A program made the position numbers and the translations under genes. A stretch of DNA of 48,832 nt from Phycisphaerae bacterium (GTDB lineage: Bacteria; Planctomycetota; Phycisphaerae; Sedimentisphaerales; Anaerobacaceae). Below, piece after piece: positions 1 to 8,382 of the stretch (its first letter is position 1; every line of letters begins with the position of its first letter). The stretch is taken from NCBI GenBank assembly GCA_012744475.1, contig JAAYBV010000025.1, positions 1-48,832 of the forward strand, read 5' to 3'. The notes beneath the pieces were generated by a model, which did no database searches, was not told the origin of the DNA, and was given only the letters and a program-made list of their open reading frames with translations.

Positions 1-127
1 CGCCCTGTGTGGCAGCGGCAAACGGAGCAAGGCGGAGTTTGCCGATGGCTTCGACGGCATGCGTATCACCATCGGCAAGCCTGCGCTTGCCGCTGCCACA
101 CGCCTGCCAGGATATTTTCACAGACAC
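1..127. repeat. Type-1 dispersed palindromic repeat, copy A
   Basis: The core at 7-101 (95 bp) begins with GTGTGGCAGCGGCAA and ends with its reverse complement TTGCCGCTGCCACAC. Its reverse complement matches the core at 39692-39786 at 94 of 95 positions by eye. The right flank carries the A/T-rich stretch GATATTTTCA followed by CACAGACAC (119-127), which is the terminal inverted repeat seen in the complete copy. The left end lies outside the window. The stretch can be read as an open frame, but it is a repeat and not a gene. Confidence 0.85.
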
Positions 128-136
128 TCGCTCGGC

Positions 137-363
137 GTGTCTGTCAGGATTTCAGGGCAGCATGCCCTTGCCGGCGCAGACCGCCAAGTGTGGCAGCCTC
201 AAAGCTTGTCCTGAGCGAAGCCGAACGGATCCGCAGGACTTGGGGATGGATCGTCTCGCAGAGGCCTTTCCGTACGGATGCGCCACTCCCATTCGCCATC
301 CCCAAAGCTCCGTTGCACTACGCTTTGAGGCTGCCACCCACATGCCACGATATTTTCACACAC
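137..363. repeat. Type-2 dispersed palindromic repeat, copy A
   Basis: An inner palindrome at 188-337 opens with GTGGCAGCCTCAAAG and closes with CTTTGAGGCTGCCAC. Outside it are GTGTCTGTC (137-145) on the left and TATTTTCACACAC on the right, the same end style as the type-1 unit. The reverse complement matches 48706-48832 almost base for base up to the window edge. A segment around 205-230 (TTGTCCTGAGCGAAGCCGAA) looks like a common intergenic repeat nested inside the unit. Confidence 0.8.
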
Positions 364-414
364 ATCGACCACCTCTTTCGTTGCCTGTGCCGGGGGCCGC
401 GATGCGCGCACGGC

Positions 415-1404
415 TCACAGCGCTTGCCATGCGGCGGCCTTGGCGCTGGCGAACACCGCGTCGATCACGCGCATGTTCGCAACAGCGTCTCCGAGAGGGG
501 TCGGGACGACGGTGTCATTCAGGACTGCTTGCGAGAACAGGTCGCCCTGGACGGCATACTGGTCGGTCTTTGGCAAGCGGATCTCGCGGAAGTCCGACGT
601 GCTTTGGTGCCACAGCCTGCATCGCTTCTTCGCAGGGGCGTTGAAGGGGATTTCGATTTCGACCCGGCCGGTCGTGCCAACGACGTTGACCCGCTGATAG
701 GCGCTGAGCTGCATCGAACAGGTAAAGGTCGAGGTCCCGGCGTCGAACTCCAGGATACCCGAGGCCAGCCGGTCGACGCGGAACGTTGGGTCGTATTCCA
801 CAAGGCCGAGCACGCGCCGCGGTTCGGCGGCGAAGAGGAACCGCGACAACGAGATGCAGTAGCATCCGATGTCCAGCAGGCCGCCGCCGCCCAATTCGGG
901 GTTGTTGCGGACGTTCGCCGGATCGACGTTGCAGTAGGAGAAGAACGATTGGATCGTGCGAAGCGATCCGATTCGCCCCTCTGTCACGAGCCTCTTCGCC
1001 TCGACCCACTGTGGATGGAATCGATACATGAACGCTTCCATCACCTTCAGGTGTGGATGCTGTGCGGCGGCCGTCTGGAGCCGGCGCGCCTCCTCAGCGT
1101 CCCGTCCGATGGGCTTCTCGCACAGGACGTGCTTGCCCGCCTCCAGGGCCTTGATCGACCACTCCACGTGCAGGTGGTTTGGCAGAGGGATGTAGACTGC
1201 TTCGACATCCGGGTCGGCCAGAAGCGCCTCATAGGAAGCGTGGGCCTTTGGGATTCCAAGCCGCCTGGCCGCATCGTGGGCCTTGGCCGAGTCGCGCGAC
1301 GCGATGGCAACGATCCTGCTGTACTTGCCCTTCTGCATCGCGGGAATGACCTTCTGCAAGCCTATCTTTGCGGTGCTGAGCACTCCCCACGCCAGTTTCT
1401 GCAT
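415..1404 (-). CDS. Gfo/Idh/MocA family NAD(P)-dependent oxidoreductase
   Basis: The product has 329 residues. The N-terminus (LAWGVLSTAKIG, residues 4-15) is the Rossmann dinucleotide-binding start, and CEKP at 95-98 is the family signature holding the lysine that contacts cofactor and substrate. AFMYRFHP follows in the C-terminal alpha/beta domain. Such enzymes oxidise or reduce sugars and polyols in the cytoplasm; the D-xylose 1-dehydrogenase / 1,5-anhydrofructose reductase branch looks closest, but substrate cannot be read from sequence. The ATG at 1404 was chosen over longer starts because GGAAGGAG lies just upstream and the fold starts at once. It sits 61 bases after the pterin dehydratase gene and is probably cotranscribed with it. 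Confidence 0.9.
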   Translation of the reverse strand: MQKLAWGVLSTAKIGLQKVIPAMQKGKYSRIVAIASRDSAKAHDAARRLGIPKAHASYEALLADPDVEAVYIPLPNHLHVEWSIKALEAGKHVLCEKPIGRDAEEARRLQTAAAQHPHLKVMEAFMYRFHPQWVEAKRLVTEGRIGSLRTIQSFFSYCNVDPANVRNNPELGGGGLLDIGCYCISLSRFLFAAEPRRVLGLVEYDPTFRVDRLASGILEFDAGTSTFTCSMQLSAYQRVNVVGTTGRVEIEIPFNAPAKKRCRLWHQSTSDFREIRLPKTDQYAVQGDLFSQAVLNDTVVPTPLGDAVANMRVIDAVFASAKAAAWQAL

Positions 1405-1465
1405 CCTCAGGGCTCCTTCCCGGAATCGTCTGCCCGGCTTTCTCCCGACAGCAGCGCCCATATAG

Positions 1466-1792
1466 CTAAAGCCTGTCAATCTTGGCGGCAAGGACAAAAT
1501 CGTTCTCGTGCAGACCTCCGATCTTGTGCGTCCACAGATCGATCCTGACTCTGCCATAGCCCAGGTAGATATCCGGGTGATGATTCTCCTGCTCAGCCAG
1601 CTCGCCGACCCGGTTGACGAAGGCCAGAGCCTGCCGGAAGTCGTCAAACCGGAATTCCCTGCGCAGGTGGTGCTCGTCCACGACGTCCCAGTCCGGATTC
1701 AGTTGCTCGGCATACGCCTTCAAGGCCTCGCCTTTGAGCGAGGCGCCTCCCTCGCGACATGGCTTGCATCTCTGCTCGCTCAACGTTGCCAT
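1466..1792 (-). CDS. 4a-hydroxytetrahydrobiopterin dehydratase (pterin-4-alpha-carbinolamine dehydratase)
   Basis: The product has 108 residues, normal for the family. The C-terminal half holds the hallmark ENHHPDIYLGYGRVRIDLWT block, with the paired histidines of the active site, followed by THKIGGLHENDF. The enzyme dehydrates 4a-hydroxytetrahydropterin during cofactor recycling. An N-terminal CxxC-like pair (RCKPC) is often seen in bacterial members. The ATG at 1792 has GAAGGAG eight bases upstream. No aromatic amino acid hydroxylase is nearby, so its role here may be in molybdopterin or folate side chemistry, or a DCoH-like moonlighting role; that is inference. It leads a probable two-gene minus-strand unit with the oxidoreductase downstream. 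Confidence 0.92.
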   Translation of the reverse strand: MATLSEQRCKPCREGGASLKGEALKAYAEQLNPDWDVVDEHHLRREFRFDDFRQALAFVNRVGELAEQENHHPDIYLGYGRVRIDLWTHKIGGLHENDFVLAAKIDRL

Positions 1793-1926
1793 ATGGCGTC
1801 TCCTTCGGTTCGCACAGCTTTTGCACGGGAGGCCATCGGTAGACCGGCCTCCCACAACAAGCTACGGGCCCCATCACACCGAAGATCGTCCGTTCGATCT
1901 GAAGGCCCGTGTGCGCGTCGACGAGA

Positions 1927-3204
1927 TCAGGGCCCGGGTGGAAGGCCGACGGGGGAGATCAGCACCTCAAAGGGTCTGCCCCGACGGATCCTCCGTACGG
2001 TAAACTCCAGAGGCTCGACGCGGAGCCTCTGGTCGACGACAAGGCTGTCGCCCAGCCGGGCGGCCATCCAGTTGGCGAGCGTGGCCTCGGTGGCAATCTG
2101 GGGCATCCCCAGCCGCTCCGCCAGTTCCGACATCGGCACGCCCCCACCGACGATCCAAACCCCCTTGGCCAGGCTGTGGCACATCTTCGGCAGGCGGTCG
2201 AACTCGTCCTGAAGGTCCCCCAGGAGCACTTCCACCACGTCTTCGAGCGTGATCAGGCCGGCCGTGTGGCCCTGGTTGTCCCGCACGATAGCCATGTGCT
2301 CGTGCTCATCCACAAAGGCACGAAGCACCTGGTGGCAAGGCATATCGGCCGGCACAAATCGAACGGGCCGAATCACCCCATGAAGCGTCGGCTCGGCAGG
2401 GTTTGTCCGGACGCGATAGACCAGCTCCTTGAAGTTCACGTATCCCTGCACAACATCCCGATTACCGTTCTGGATGACTGGGAATCGCGTGTGTGGGTCC
2501 ATATGGGCGGTTACGAGCGATTGCGGCAGCGTTTGATCGCTCGAAAGGAACGTGATCTGCTCGACCGGCACCATGATGTCGGCCGCGGTCTGCTTCGAGA
2601 GGTAAGCTGCCTGGGTGATGATGTTCTCCTGCTGAGGCGTGATCAGGCGAACGAGGCGGGCGTGTCCGGCCAGGGCCACGACCTCATCCAGCGACAAGGA
2701 GGCGGCGTCCGCCCTCGAACGTGACTCAAAGGGCCGGTTCAGCAGCCGCAACAGACGAATGACCGGCGCCATGACTCGCGTAAGCACCGACAGCGGAATG
2801 GCCATCCACGCACAGACGGCTTCATTGAACCGGACGCCGAGCGATTTCGGGAGGATTTCCGTGTATTGTAGCATGAGGAAGGTGAACAGTCCGGAAAACA
2901 GGCCGATCGCCTTGTTGCCGAAGATCAGGGCGAATTGGGCCCCGGCGATCGTGGCTCCGATGGTGTGGGCCGCCGTGTTCAGGGCGAGAATTACCGTGAT
3001 GGGTCGGTCCAGGTCTTCCTTCAAGCGGCCCATGGCCAGGCCAAGCCGGGGGTTGGCCCGTTTGAGCCGGACCAATTGCCCCGGCGTCAGGCTCAGAAGG
3101 GCCGCCTCCATCAGCGAGCAGAAGAAAGACACCAGGAAGGCCAGAGCAGTCCCTGCCACGAGCATAGTGACACTGCCTTCCGACGCCGACACACCGCCAT
3201 CCAT
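1927..3204 (-). CDS. CNNM/CorC-HlyC family membrane protein (DUF21 plus CBS pair)
   Basis: About 425 residues. The N-terminal third is a DUF21 domain with hydrophobic helices (LVAGTALAFLVSFFCSLMEA, then FSGLFTFLMLQYTEILPKSL); the 'EAALLS' and 'TEILPKSLG' motifs are typical of CNNM proteins. A CBS pair follows (MVPVEQITFL..., GLITLEDVVEVLLGDLQDE), then a CorC_HlyC-type C-terminal domain. Members are linked to Mg2+ or Co2+ export or sensing at the inner membrane. The start is uncertain: 3204 (GAGGTGG upstream), 3165 (GGAAGG upstream, placing the start right before helix 1) and 3252 are all in frame. A good minus-strand promoter lies at 3285-3313. Confidence 0.88.
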   Translation of the reverse strand: MDGGVSASEGSVTMLVAGTALAFLVSFFCSLMEAALLSLTPGQLVRLKRANPRLGLAMGRLKEDLDRPITVILALNTAAHTIGATIAGAQFALIFGNKAIGLFSGLFTFLMLQYTEILPKSLGVRFNEAVCAWMAIPLSVLTRVMAPVIRLLRLLNRPFESRSRADAASLSLDEVVALAGHARLVRLITPQQENIITQAAYLSKQTAADIMVPVEQITFLSSDQTLPQSLVTAHMDPHTRFPVIQNGNRDVVQGYVNFKELVYRVRTNPAEPTLHGVIRPVRFVPADMPCHQVLRAFVDEHEHMAIVRDNQGHTAGLITLEDVVEVLLGDLQDEFDRLPKMCHSLAKGVWIVGGGVPMSELAERLGMPQIATEATLANWMAARLGDSLVVDQRLRVEPLEFTVRRIRRGRPFEVLISPVGLPPGP

Positions 3205-3284
3205 TTCCACCTCGGCAAAGTCCGCGGCGTCCCGTCCAGGGATACGCGGCACTGGCCATGGACGCTAAAACACTGACACGAGGG

Positions 3285-3313
3285 ATAATAGCATGGCCGT
3301 TAACCTGAATCAA
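3285..3313 (-). promoter_or_regulatory. Probable sigma-70 promoter of the CNNM-family gene
   Basis: Read on the minus strand: -35 TTGATT (3308-3313), 17-base spacer, -10 TATTAT (3285-3290) preceded by TGC, an extended -10. It would start transcription near 3278, about 75 bases before the chosen ATG. Confidence 0.6.
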
Positions 3314-3718
3314 CCGCAACCACAGCGGTCGGCAGAAAGACCCCCGGAACCGGGCCTTACAGGGCAAGAACAGCGCGTCCGGCCCAGAAACACGGGAAAA
3401 TTTGGTGTCTGTGCGCCATTATTAGCTTGCTTTGCAGCCCGAAACCCGTCAAATATGCCAAGAGATAAGCGGCTCGGCGGGCCGCATCGGGGGTTTGCCG
3501 CAGGTCTTTGATGCGGCCGGGGTGATCCGTTTCTCTCTGCGACGGCCCACGAATGTGCAATTTGGGGCGACGCACCGGGGAACGAACGAACGCGGAATCC
3601 AAGTTAGTCGTACACTATGCTTCAGGAAAGACTCGCGCGGCTGCGTAGCCGAGGCGGTGGAAACCAACGTAAGTCTATAATTGACAAAGACTCCATTAGT
3701 ATCAAAGGAGGATTCGCA
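3314..3718. other. Intergenic stretch without a recognisable gene
   Basis: Divergent spacer between the CNNM-family gene and the DUF2934 gene. Short open frames here lack ribosome-binding sites and protein-like composition. A TATAAT at 3675-3680 and TTGACA at 3681-3686 occur just before the DUF2934 gene but are not spaced as a pair; the TATAAT may serve as its -10. Confidence 0.5.
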
Positions 3719-3991
3719 ATGGCTGGCAGGAAGGCCCAGAAAAGCGGCACTGGAACGATGGAACGTAACGCCCAATCCGGCGGCATCAAGACTGTCGGGA
3801 CTGGAGCCGCTACGATAAAAGGGGTCGGCTCGACGACCAAGCCGTCCAGCGCTTCTACGAAGTTGACCCACGAACAGATCGCCAGGCGAGCAGAGGCCAT
3901 CTGGCTCAAGAAGGGATGCCAACCGGGTCAGGACGAGTTGAACTGGCGAGAGGCTGAGGCCCAATTGAAGGCCGAAATGGGAATTGCGTGA
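3719..3991 (+). CDS. DUF2934 domain small protein
   Basis: The product has 90 residues. The first half is low-complexity, rich in Gly, Thr, Ser and Lys, and probably disordered. The second half (HEQIARRAEAIWLKKGCQPG, then DELNWREAEAQLKAE) matches the short DUF2934 motif of an I-x-x-R-A-x-x-x-W helix followed by W-x-x-A-E-x-x-L. Function is unknown; such proteins often lie near stress or DNA-metabolism genes. The ATG at 3719 has an excellent AAAGGAGG, whereas an upstream in-frame start at 3617 adds residues unlike the family. It stands alone, with stem-loops 108 bases downstream. Confidence 0.8.
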   Translation: MAGRKAQKSGTGTMERNAQSGGIKTVGTGAATIKGVGSTTKPSSASTKLTHEQIARRAEAIWLKKGCQPGQDELNWREAEAQLKAEMGIA

Positions 3992-4098
3992 TCTTCATCG
4001 GGCCTTGTCGCAACAGAAAACGGGCTTGAGGCCCCGCCATAGTCGGATGGGGAGCATAAAGGCAAACACAGCCTGCATCTTCACGATCTGAGACCTCC

Positions 4099-4191
4099 GA
4101 GCCGCTTGGCGACACAAGCCAGGCGGCTCCATGAGTGGTTTTGTCGTTGCGAACGCAACAGACGTAGGTCTGTTGCGCGGGGAGGGTTTTT
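4099..4191 (+). terminator. Two tandem strong hairpins, each followed by a T stretch
   Basis: Hairpin 1: GAGCCGCTTGGC (4099-4110) pairs with GCCAGGCGGCTC (4118-4129), 12 pairs with one G-T wobble, then GGTTTTG. Hairpin 2: CGCAACAGAC (4154-4163) pairs perfectly with GTCTGTTGCG (4168-4177) around a GTAG loop, then GGGTTTTT (4184-4191). It could be a tandem terminator for the DUF2934 gene or a small structured RNA. Confidence 0.5.
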
Positions 4192-4239
4192 GTCTACGGG
4201 AAACGGGTAGTCTCCACACTGGGCGCATTGTGCGTCGTC

Positions 4240-4248
4240 TGCTATACT
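4240..4248 (+). promoter_or_regulatory. Extended -10 element upstream of the radical SAM gene
   Basis: TGCTATACT gives a TG-N-TATACT extended -10. No matching -35 at 17 bases was seen. It implies a leader of about 230 bases before the ATG at 4487, in which no gene was recognised. Confidence 0.35.
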
Positions 4249-4486
4249 GATAATGGGCCTTTTATCAGAGGCGTCAGGTGGAGACGACGACGGCATACAA
4301 AGCTGCGGCAGGACCTGTGGTGGCTCCGGCCGCCTGCCGGATTGGCCCAGGGTGTACGAGTCTTTCCGCTTTCTTTGCCCGGACGGCGATGCTCTGCGCC
4401 CGCCCGATTCCAGAGTCAGCATCCATCCGGCAGGCTCAACCGCTTCCCTTCGCGCGCCGCTGGCGAGGTTGCACGGGGGACAGCCC

Positions 4487-5383
4487 ATGACCCTGTGGAA
4501 CAACGTCGCTGAACTGGTGGACTACTACATTCCCCCGATGCCCTCAGAGTACTGGGCCGACATCACCAGAGCCTGCAACCTCCGCTGTGTGATGTGCCCC
4601 CAATCCGACGGCCTGAGTCAACCAAATGCCGAGATGTCGATGTCGATGTTCAGGCAACTCATCGACGATGTCTGCGAGAATCGACCGCTGATCAAACTCT
4701 ACATGTCGGGCGAACCCCTGCTCCACGAGAACCTCTTCGACATGATCGACTACGCCGCCTCCAAGGCGTGCCGGACCGCAGTCCACACCAACGCGACCAC
4801 CCTGACGAGCCGGATGGCCGAGAAGATCCTGGCCTCGCCGCTATCCTCCATCTCCTTCTCCTTCGATGGGTGCTCCCCGGAAGTCTATGAGAAGCTGCGT
4901 CCGCCGGCCAGCTTCCAGCTGGTCCGATCCAATCTCCGCCAGTACCTGGACCTGCGCAGGCGCTCTCCCAATGGAGGACCCCGAACGTGCATCGAGATCA
5001 TCCGGATGCAGGAGACAGAGGGCCTGATCGACGCCTTCGTCGACGAATGGAAGGCCAGCGGCGTCGACGAGGTCAAGGTCGTCGACTACATGATGTGGCA
5101 CGGCCGCATGGAGGACCGCCGCGTGCCGGGCGCGGGGGAGTTGACCGCATACAAGCCCTGCGCTGCGCCGTTTCAGCATGGCTGCGTCCTTGCCGATGGA
5201 ACGGTGGTCCCCTGCTGCCTGGATGTTGATGGCGAGAGGCCTCTGGGCAATATCACGATGGATCGCTTTCGAGACATCTGGATCGGCAACGCGTATCGCC
5301 AGCTCCGCCTCGAAATGCTGACAGGAACCTTGCCGCCGGATTCGATCTGCTGCCGGTGCCTGAACACGATTCGAGCCACATAG
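4487..5383 (+). CDS. Radical SAM protein with C-terminal SPASM domain
   Basis: The product has 298 residues. CNLRCVMC (C30, C34, C37) is the CxxxCxxC site for the SAM-binding 4Fe-4S cluster, and MSGEPLLH at 73-80 is the GGE-like SAM-binding strand. Cysteines at 225, 233, 243, 244, 288, 289 and 291 (GCVLADGTVVPCC, then ICCRCL) form a SPASM-type auxiliary cluster region. SPASM enzymes modify peptides or proteins, or act as sulfatase-maturating or dehydrogenase-like enzymes. The sulfatase about 3 kb downstream makes a maturase role thinkable, but the protein is shorter than the usual anSME. The ATG at 4487 has GGGGGA upstream; the in-frame stretch back to 4253 looks non-coding. Confidence 0.88.
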   Translation: MTLWNNVAELVDYYIPPMPSEYWADITRACNLRCVMCPQSDGLSQPNAEMSMSMFRQLIDDVCENRPLIKLYMSGEPLLHENLFDMIDYAASKACRTAVHTNATTLTSRMAEKILASPLSSISFSFDGCSPEVYEKLRPPASFQLVRSNLRQYLDLRRRSPNGGPRTCIEIIRMQETEGLIDAFVDEWKASGVDEVKVVDYMMWHGRMEDRRVPGAGELTAYKPCAAPFQHGCVLADGTVVPCCLDVDGERPLGNITMDRFRDIWIGNAYRQLRLEMLTGTLPPDSICCRCLNTIRAT

Positions 5384-5526
5384 CGGCATGCCACGACCCG
5401 TCCGTTCCATTCCTCGTCTGCCCTGCTGCTTGCTCCTGGGTCCATTTTGGAGGATCATGGTCTGCCCCGGCGTATCAGAGCGGCGAATGGGCCGGCTCGA
5501 CTCTGCGAGAAGACGGAAGGACAACC

Positions 5527-6252
5527 ATGCAGGAAACACCCCAAGACGGAGACAGACAGCGGCTGGACGCGGCGGGGATCACGGTCGTTGTGGGCACGTT
5601 CTTCGGGGCGTTCATCGAGGGCGTGCCGCTGTTTGCCGCCGCCGGAACGCTGGCCTTGCCACGAGCGTGGTTCTTCCTGGTCCTGAGCTTCGTCGCCATG
5701 CTCGGTCAAATCATCCTGGTCGCCCGGCAGGACCCCGAACTGGTCAATCATCGAGGCCGCTGGAAAAAGAAGCGGGACGCCAAGCGATGGGACAAGCCCC
5801 TCGTGATCGCGTTTGGCCTCCTCGGCTTCTATGTGGTGCCCATCGTCATTGGACTCGACGTCGGCAGATACCGCTGGTCGAGTCTCGGAACGTGGTGGTT
5901 GGCCCTCGGAACGGCCCTCTACGTCTTCGGCACCGTCCTGATCACCTGGGCCATGCTCGTCAACACGCACTTCGAGACCGTCGTCCGCATCCAGACCGAT
6001 CGCAACCACCTAGTGGTGACAGATGGACCGTACCGCTTCATCCGACACCCGGGATATGTGGGAGCAGGGCTGTGGATCCTGGCGGCCCCGCTGATCGTCG
6101 GCTCTGCCTGCGGCCTGATCCCAGTCGTTCTCGTCGCCGTCACCATCGTGGTCCGAACCCGTCTGGAAGACCGAACCCTCCGCCGCGAACTGCCCGGCTA
6201 CGCCGACTACGCCGCCCGCGTCCCCTACCGCCTCCTCCCCCGCATCTGGTAG
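5527..6252 (+). CDS. Isoprenylcysteine carboxyl methyltransferase (ICMT)-like membrane methyltransferase
   Basis: The product has 241 residues and several hydrophobic helices: GITVVVGTFFGAFIEGVPLF, AWFFLVLSFVAMLGQIILV, VIAFGLLGFYVVPIVIGL, LALGTALYVFGTVLITWAML. The C-terminal signature TDGPYRFIRHPGYVGAGLW, followed by RTRLEDRTLRRELPGYADYA, is the cofactor-binding part of ICMT/PEMT-like bacterial methyltransferases. The substrate is probably a lipid or small molecule at the membrane and cannot be named. The ATG at 5527 has GGAAGG six bases upstream. It follows the radical SAM gene by 143 bases and converges with the MutS-like gene, 8 bases apart. Confidence 0.82.
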   Translation: MQETPQDGDRQRLDAAGITVVVGTFFGAFIEGVPLFAAAGTLALPRAWFFLVLSFVAMLGQIILVARQDPELVNHRGRWKKKRDAKRWDKPLVIAFGLLGFYVVPIVIGLDVGRYRWSSLGTWWLALGTALYVFGTVLITWAMLVNTHFETVVRIQTDRNHLVVTDGPYRFIRHPGYVGAGLWILAAPLIVGSACGLIPVVLVAVTIVVRTRLEDRTLRRELPGYADYAARVPYRLLPRIW

Positions 6253-6260
6253 CCTGCGAG

Positions 6261-8210
6261 CTACGGGCCAAGCAACTGGCGGGCGCGGTCGAGCAGGTTG
6301 GGCGGGTAGTGTTCTTGTTCGAGGATGCGGATGGCGGTTCGGGTGCTGGCCGGGCCGGGGCAGAGCAGGTAGTCGAACTCGATGCCCTGCTCGGTCAGGT
6401 GCTCCTGGAAGTGGTGGTTCCCGGCCAGATCGGACGCGGCGGCGGTCTGCGCCAGCGTCTCTTCGTGTGTCGCGACCAGAAAGAGGTTGCCGGAGGCCAG
6501 CAGATGCTCCGCCAGGGCGATGCCGGCCGCCGTTCGCTCGGAGGAATTCGTGCCACGGAAAGGTTCGTCGATCAGGCCCAGCAGACGCGTTTCGCTGCCG
6601 GAGTCAACCACCATGCGGCGAAGCCGCCGGACCTCGGAGAGGAAATAGCTCTCGTTCCGCGCCAGATCGTCGCGAATGCGCACGTCCGTCAACAGCCGCA
6701 CAGGTGAAAGTGACATCTGCCCCGCGACCACAGCCGAGCCGATCTGCGCCAGCAGCACGTTCACGCCCACCATTCGCAGGTAGGTGCTCTTGCCCGCGGC
6801 GTTGGGACCGGTGATGACCCACATGCGTTTCGCCTCGGTCAGGCAGATGCTGTTGGCCGTCACGTGGCCGGACGGGATCAGCGGATGGCGGCCGTCGGAA
6901 ATCGACACGAGAGTCTCGCTGGCGAGGTCCGGATAGCACGTGCCCGTTCGCTCGGCGCCATAGCACGCCAGACTGGCGAGGGCCTCGAATTCGGCCATCG
7001 CGGCCAGGCCATCGAGCAGCATCTGCCGGCCGGACACGAAACGCCGGACGATGGCTTCGCACACGTGCAGATCGTAGAAGACGATCACGTTCAGCAGACT
7101 GCGAGCAAGGCCGCCCAGAGCCATCCACCCCAGATGCTCGCACAGCGAAGGAATCTCGGTCTCGGTCGCCACCTTCTCAAAACGACGCCTCAGCACGCCC
7201 AGATCGGCCTCGGCAGGCAGGCTCTCCTCGGCGCACTGGGCCACCGTCAGAAGCCCACGCAAGACCGACGTCAGCTGGACCAGAGGCAGTGCAGCGGCTT
7301 TGAGAAAGGTGAGCATGCCTCGGTTCAAACGTGCGATCAGCAGGTTGACCAGGATCAGCGCGACGAGCAGCCGGTACCAGCCGTAGTGCGTCGTCAGCAC
7401 CTGGACGACAGCGAAGACAAAGCAGAGACCGCTGAGCGCCGACCAGACGCGAATCCACCTCGATGCGCTCACATGCGGGTTGGACGTCGTGTTGTGAAGA
7501 CGCTCAGCGAGCGCCTCGATATGTTGGGATTGGCCGCGCAGGGGAACGACGCACGCCATCATGTCGATCCGTTGCGCATCGTGCTCGGCGAGCCACCGCA
7601 CCGCCTCCTGTCGAGAGAGAATGTGCTGGGCGGAAAGGCACGGTCCGTCCAGCATGTCGCGCAGTCGCCGGGCGCCGAGATCGGTCGACGTGCGATTCAA
7701 CAGGCCGAATACGCCAACGGGCGCCGCGTAGATGTCCAGATCGTCCCGCTCCTGCTCGCTCAGGGCCCATGTGGGACCCGATTCGAGCGCGACCGGCAGA
7801 ACGGCCTCCGCGAGATCCGAGTCCGATGGACGCTTCCAGTCGCGTATGGGCTTACCCTCATCGACGGCGCTGCGCAGTGATTCTTCGACCACGACGAGAA
7901 TCCGCTCCGTCGAGGCTCTTCTGCCCTTCCAGTGGATGTGCCGCAGGACTATCAGGCCAAACACAAGAAAGGCAGAGGCCGCGCCTGCCGCCGCGGGCAG
8001 GAACCCATACAGCAGGGCCAGGGCCGCGCTTGCCGCGACGCAGATCGCGAAGGTCGCCAGTCTCAGCCACGACCAGCGGCTTTCGCGACGCCGGTACAAG
8101 ACAAGATCGCGCTGGAGGTCCTGCCGCCGGGCCATCAAACGTTGGTGGCATGTGGTCCCCTGGCCTTGGCCGGGCCCGGGCGAGAAATGGGTTTTGACAT
8201 CCGTGTCCAT
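6261..8210 (-). CDS. Membrane-anchored MutS-family ATPase
   Basis: The product has 649 residues. The C-terminal third is a MutS domain V ATPase: Walker A GPNAAGKST (468-476), Walker B LLGLIDEPFRGT (543-554) and the following ATHEETL. The middle (about 155-410) resembles the MutS core/clamp helices, including a LLNRTSTDLGARRLRDML stretch. Unlike canonical MutS it lacks the mismatch-recognition domain and has hydrophobic segments at about 51-70, 76-90, 259-275 and 282-293, pointing to membrane attachment. Such proteins are known from Bacteroidetes and planctomycetes but their job is unclear. The ATG at 8210 was chosen although its ribosome-binding site is weak; longer in-frame starts extend into the sulfatase promoter region. 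Confidence 0.85.
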   Translation of the reverse strand: MDTDVKTHFSPGPGQGQGTTCHQRLMARRQDLQRDLVLYRRRESRWSWLRLATFAICVAASAALALLYGFLPAAAGAASAFLVFGLIVLRHIHWKGRRASTERILVVVEESLRSAVDEGKPIRDWKRPSDSDLAEAVLPVALESGPTWALSEQERDDLDIYAAPVGVFGLLNRTSTDLGARRLRDMLDGPCLSAQHILSRQEAVRWLAEHDAQRIDMMACVVPLRGQSQHIEALAERLHNTTSNPHVSASRWIRVWSALSGLCFVFAVVQVLTTHYGWYRLLVALILVNLLIARLNRGMLTFLKAAALPLVQLTSVLRGLLTVAQCAEESLPAEADLGVLRRRFEKVATETEIPSLCEHLGWMALGGLARSLLNVIVFYDLHVCEAIVRRFVSGRQMLLDGLAAMAEFEALASLACYGAERTGTCYPDLASETLVSISDGRHPLIPSGHVTANSICLTEAKRMWVITGPNAAGKSTYLRMVGVNVLLAQIGSAVVAGQMSLSPVRLLTDVRIRDDLARNESYFLSEVRRLRRMVVDSGSETRLLGLIDEPFRGTNSSERTAAGIALAEHLLASGNLFLVATHEETLAQTAAASDLAGNHHFQEHLTEQGIEFDYLLCPGPASTRTAIRILEQEHYPPNLLDRARQLLGP

Positions 8211-8382
8211 GGCGGGCCTATAGATAGCATGCCGGGGACGTCGACGCAAGAGGACACCCGCTCTGCCGCGCCACCCCTGCGAACCCAAATTCTCGCTTGC
8301 CTTGCGTCGATTCGCCGTCACAATGGCGTTAATTGACGCCGCTAACCGTTCCGATGCGAGTTCTATGATCGGAGATGAGCCA

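Noticed and set aside
7-1548. A 513-residue plus-strand open frame and a nested one at 9-644
   Set aside because: They run through the repeat units and then antisense to the Gfo/Idh/MocA gene; composition is Arg/His/Cys-rich and no domain is visible.
3293-3511. A small gene between the CNNM and DUF2934 genes
   Set aside because: The 72-codon frame lacks a Shine-Dalgarno site, and the minus-strand CNNM promoter covers its start.
4253-4486. N-terminal extension of the radical SAM protein
   Set aside because: The in-frame stretch has no conserved features, and GGGGGA with ATG at 4487 places the start close to the CxxxCxxC cluster site as in other family members.
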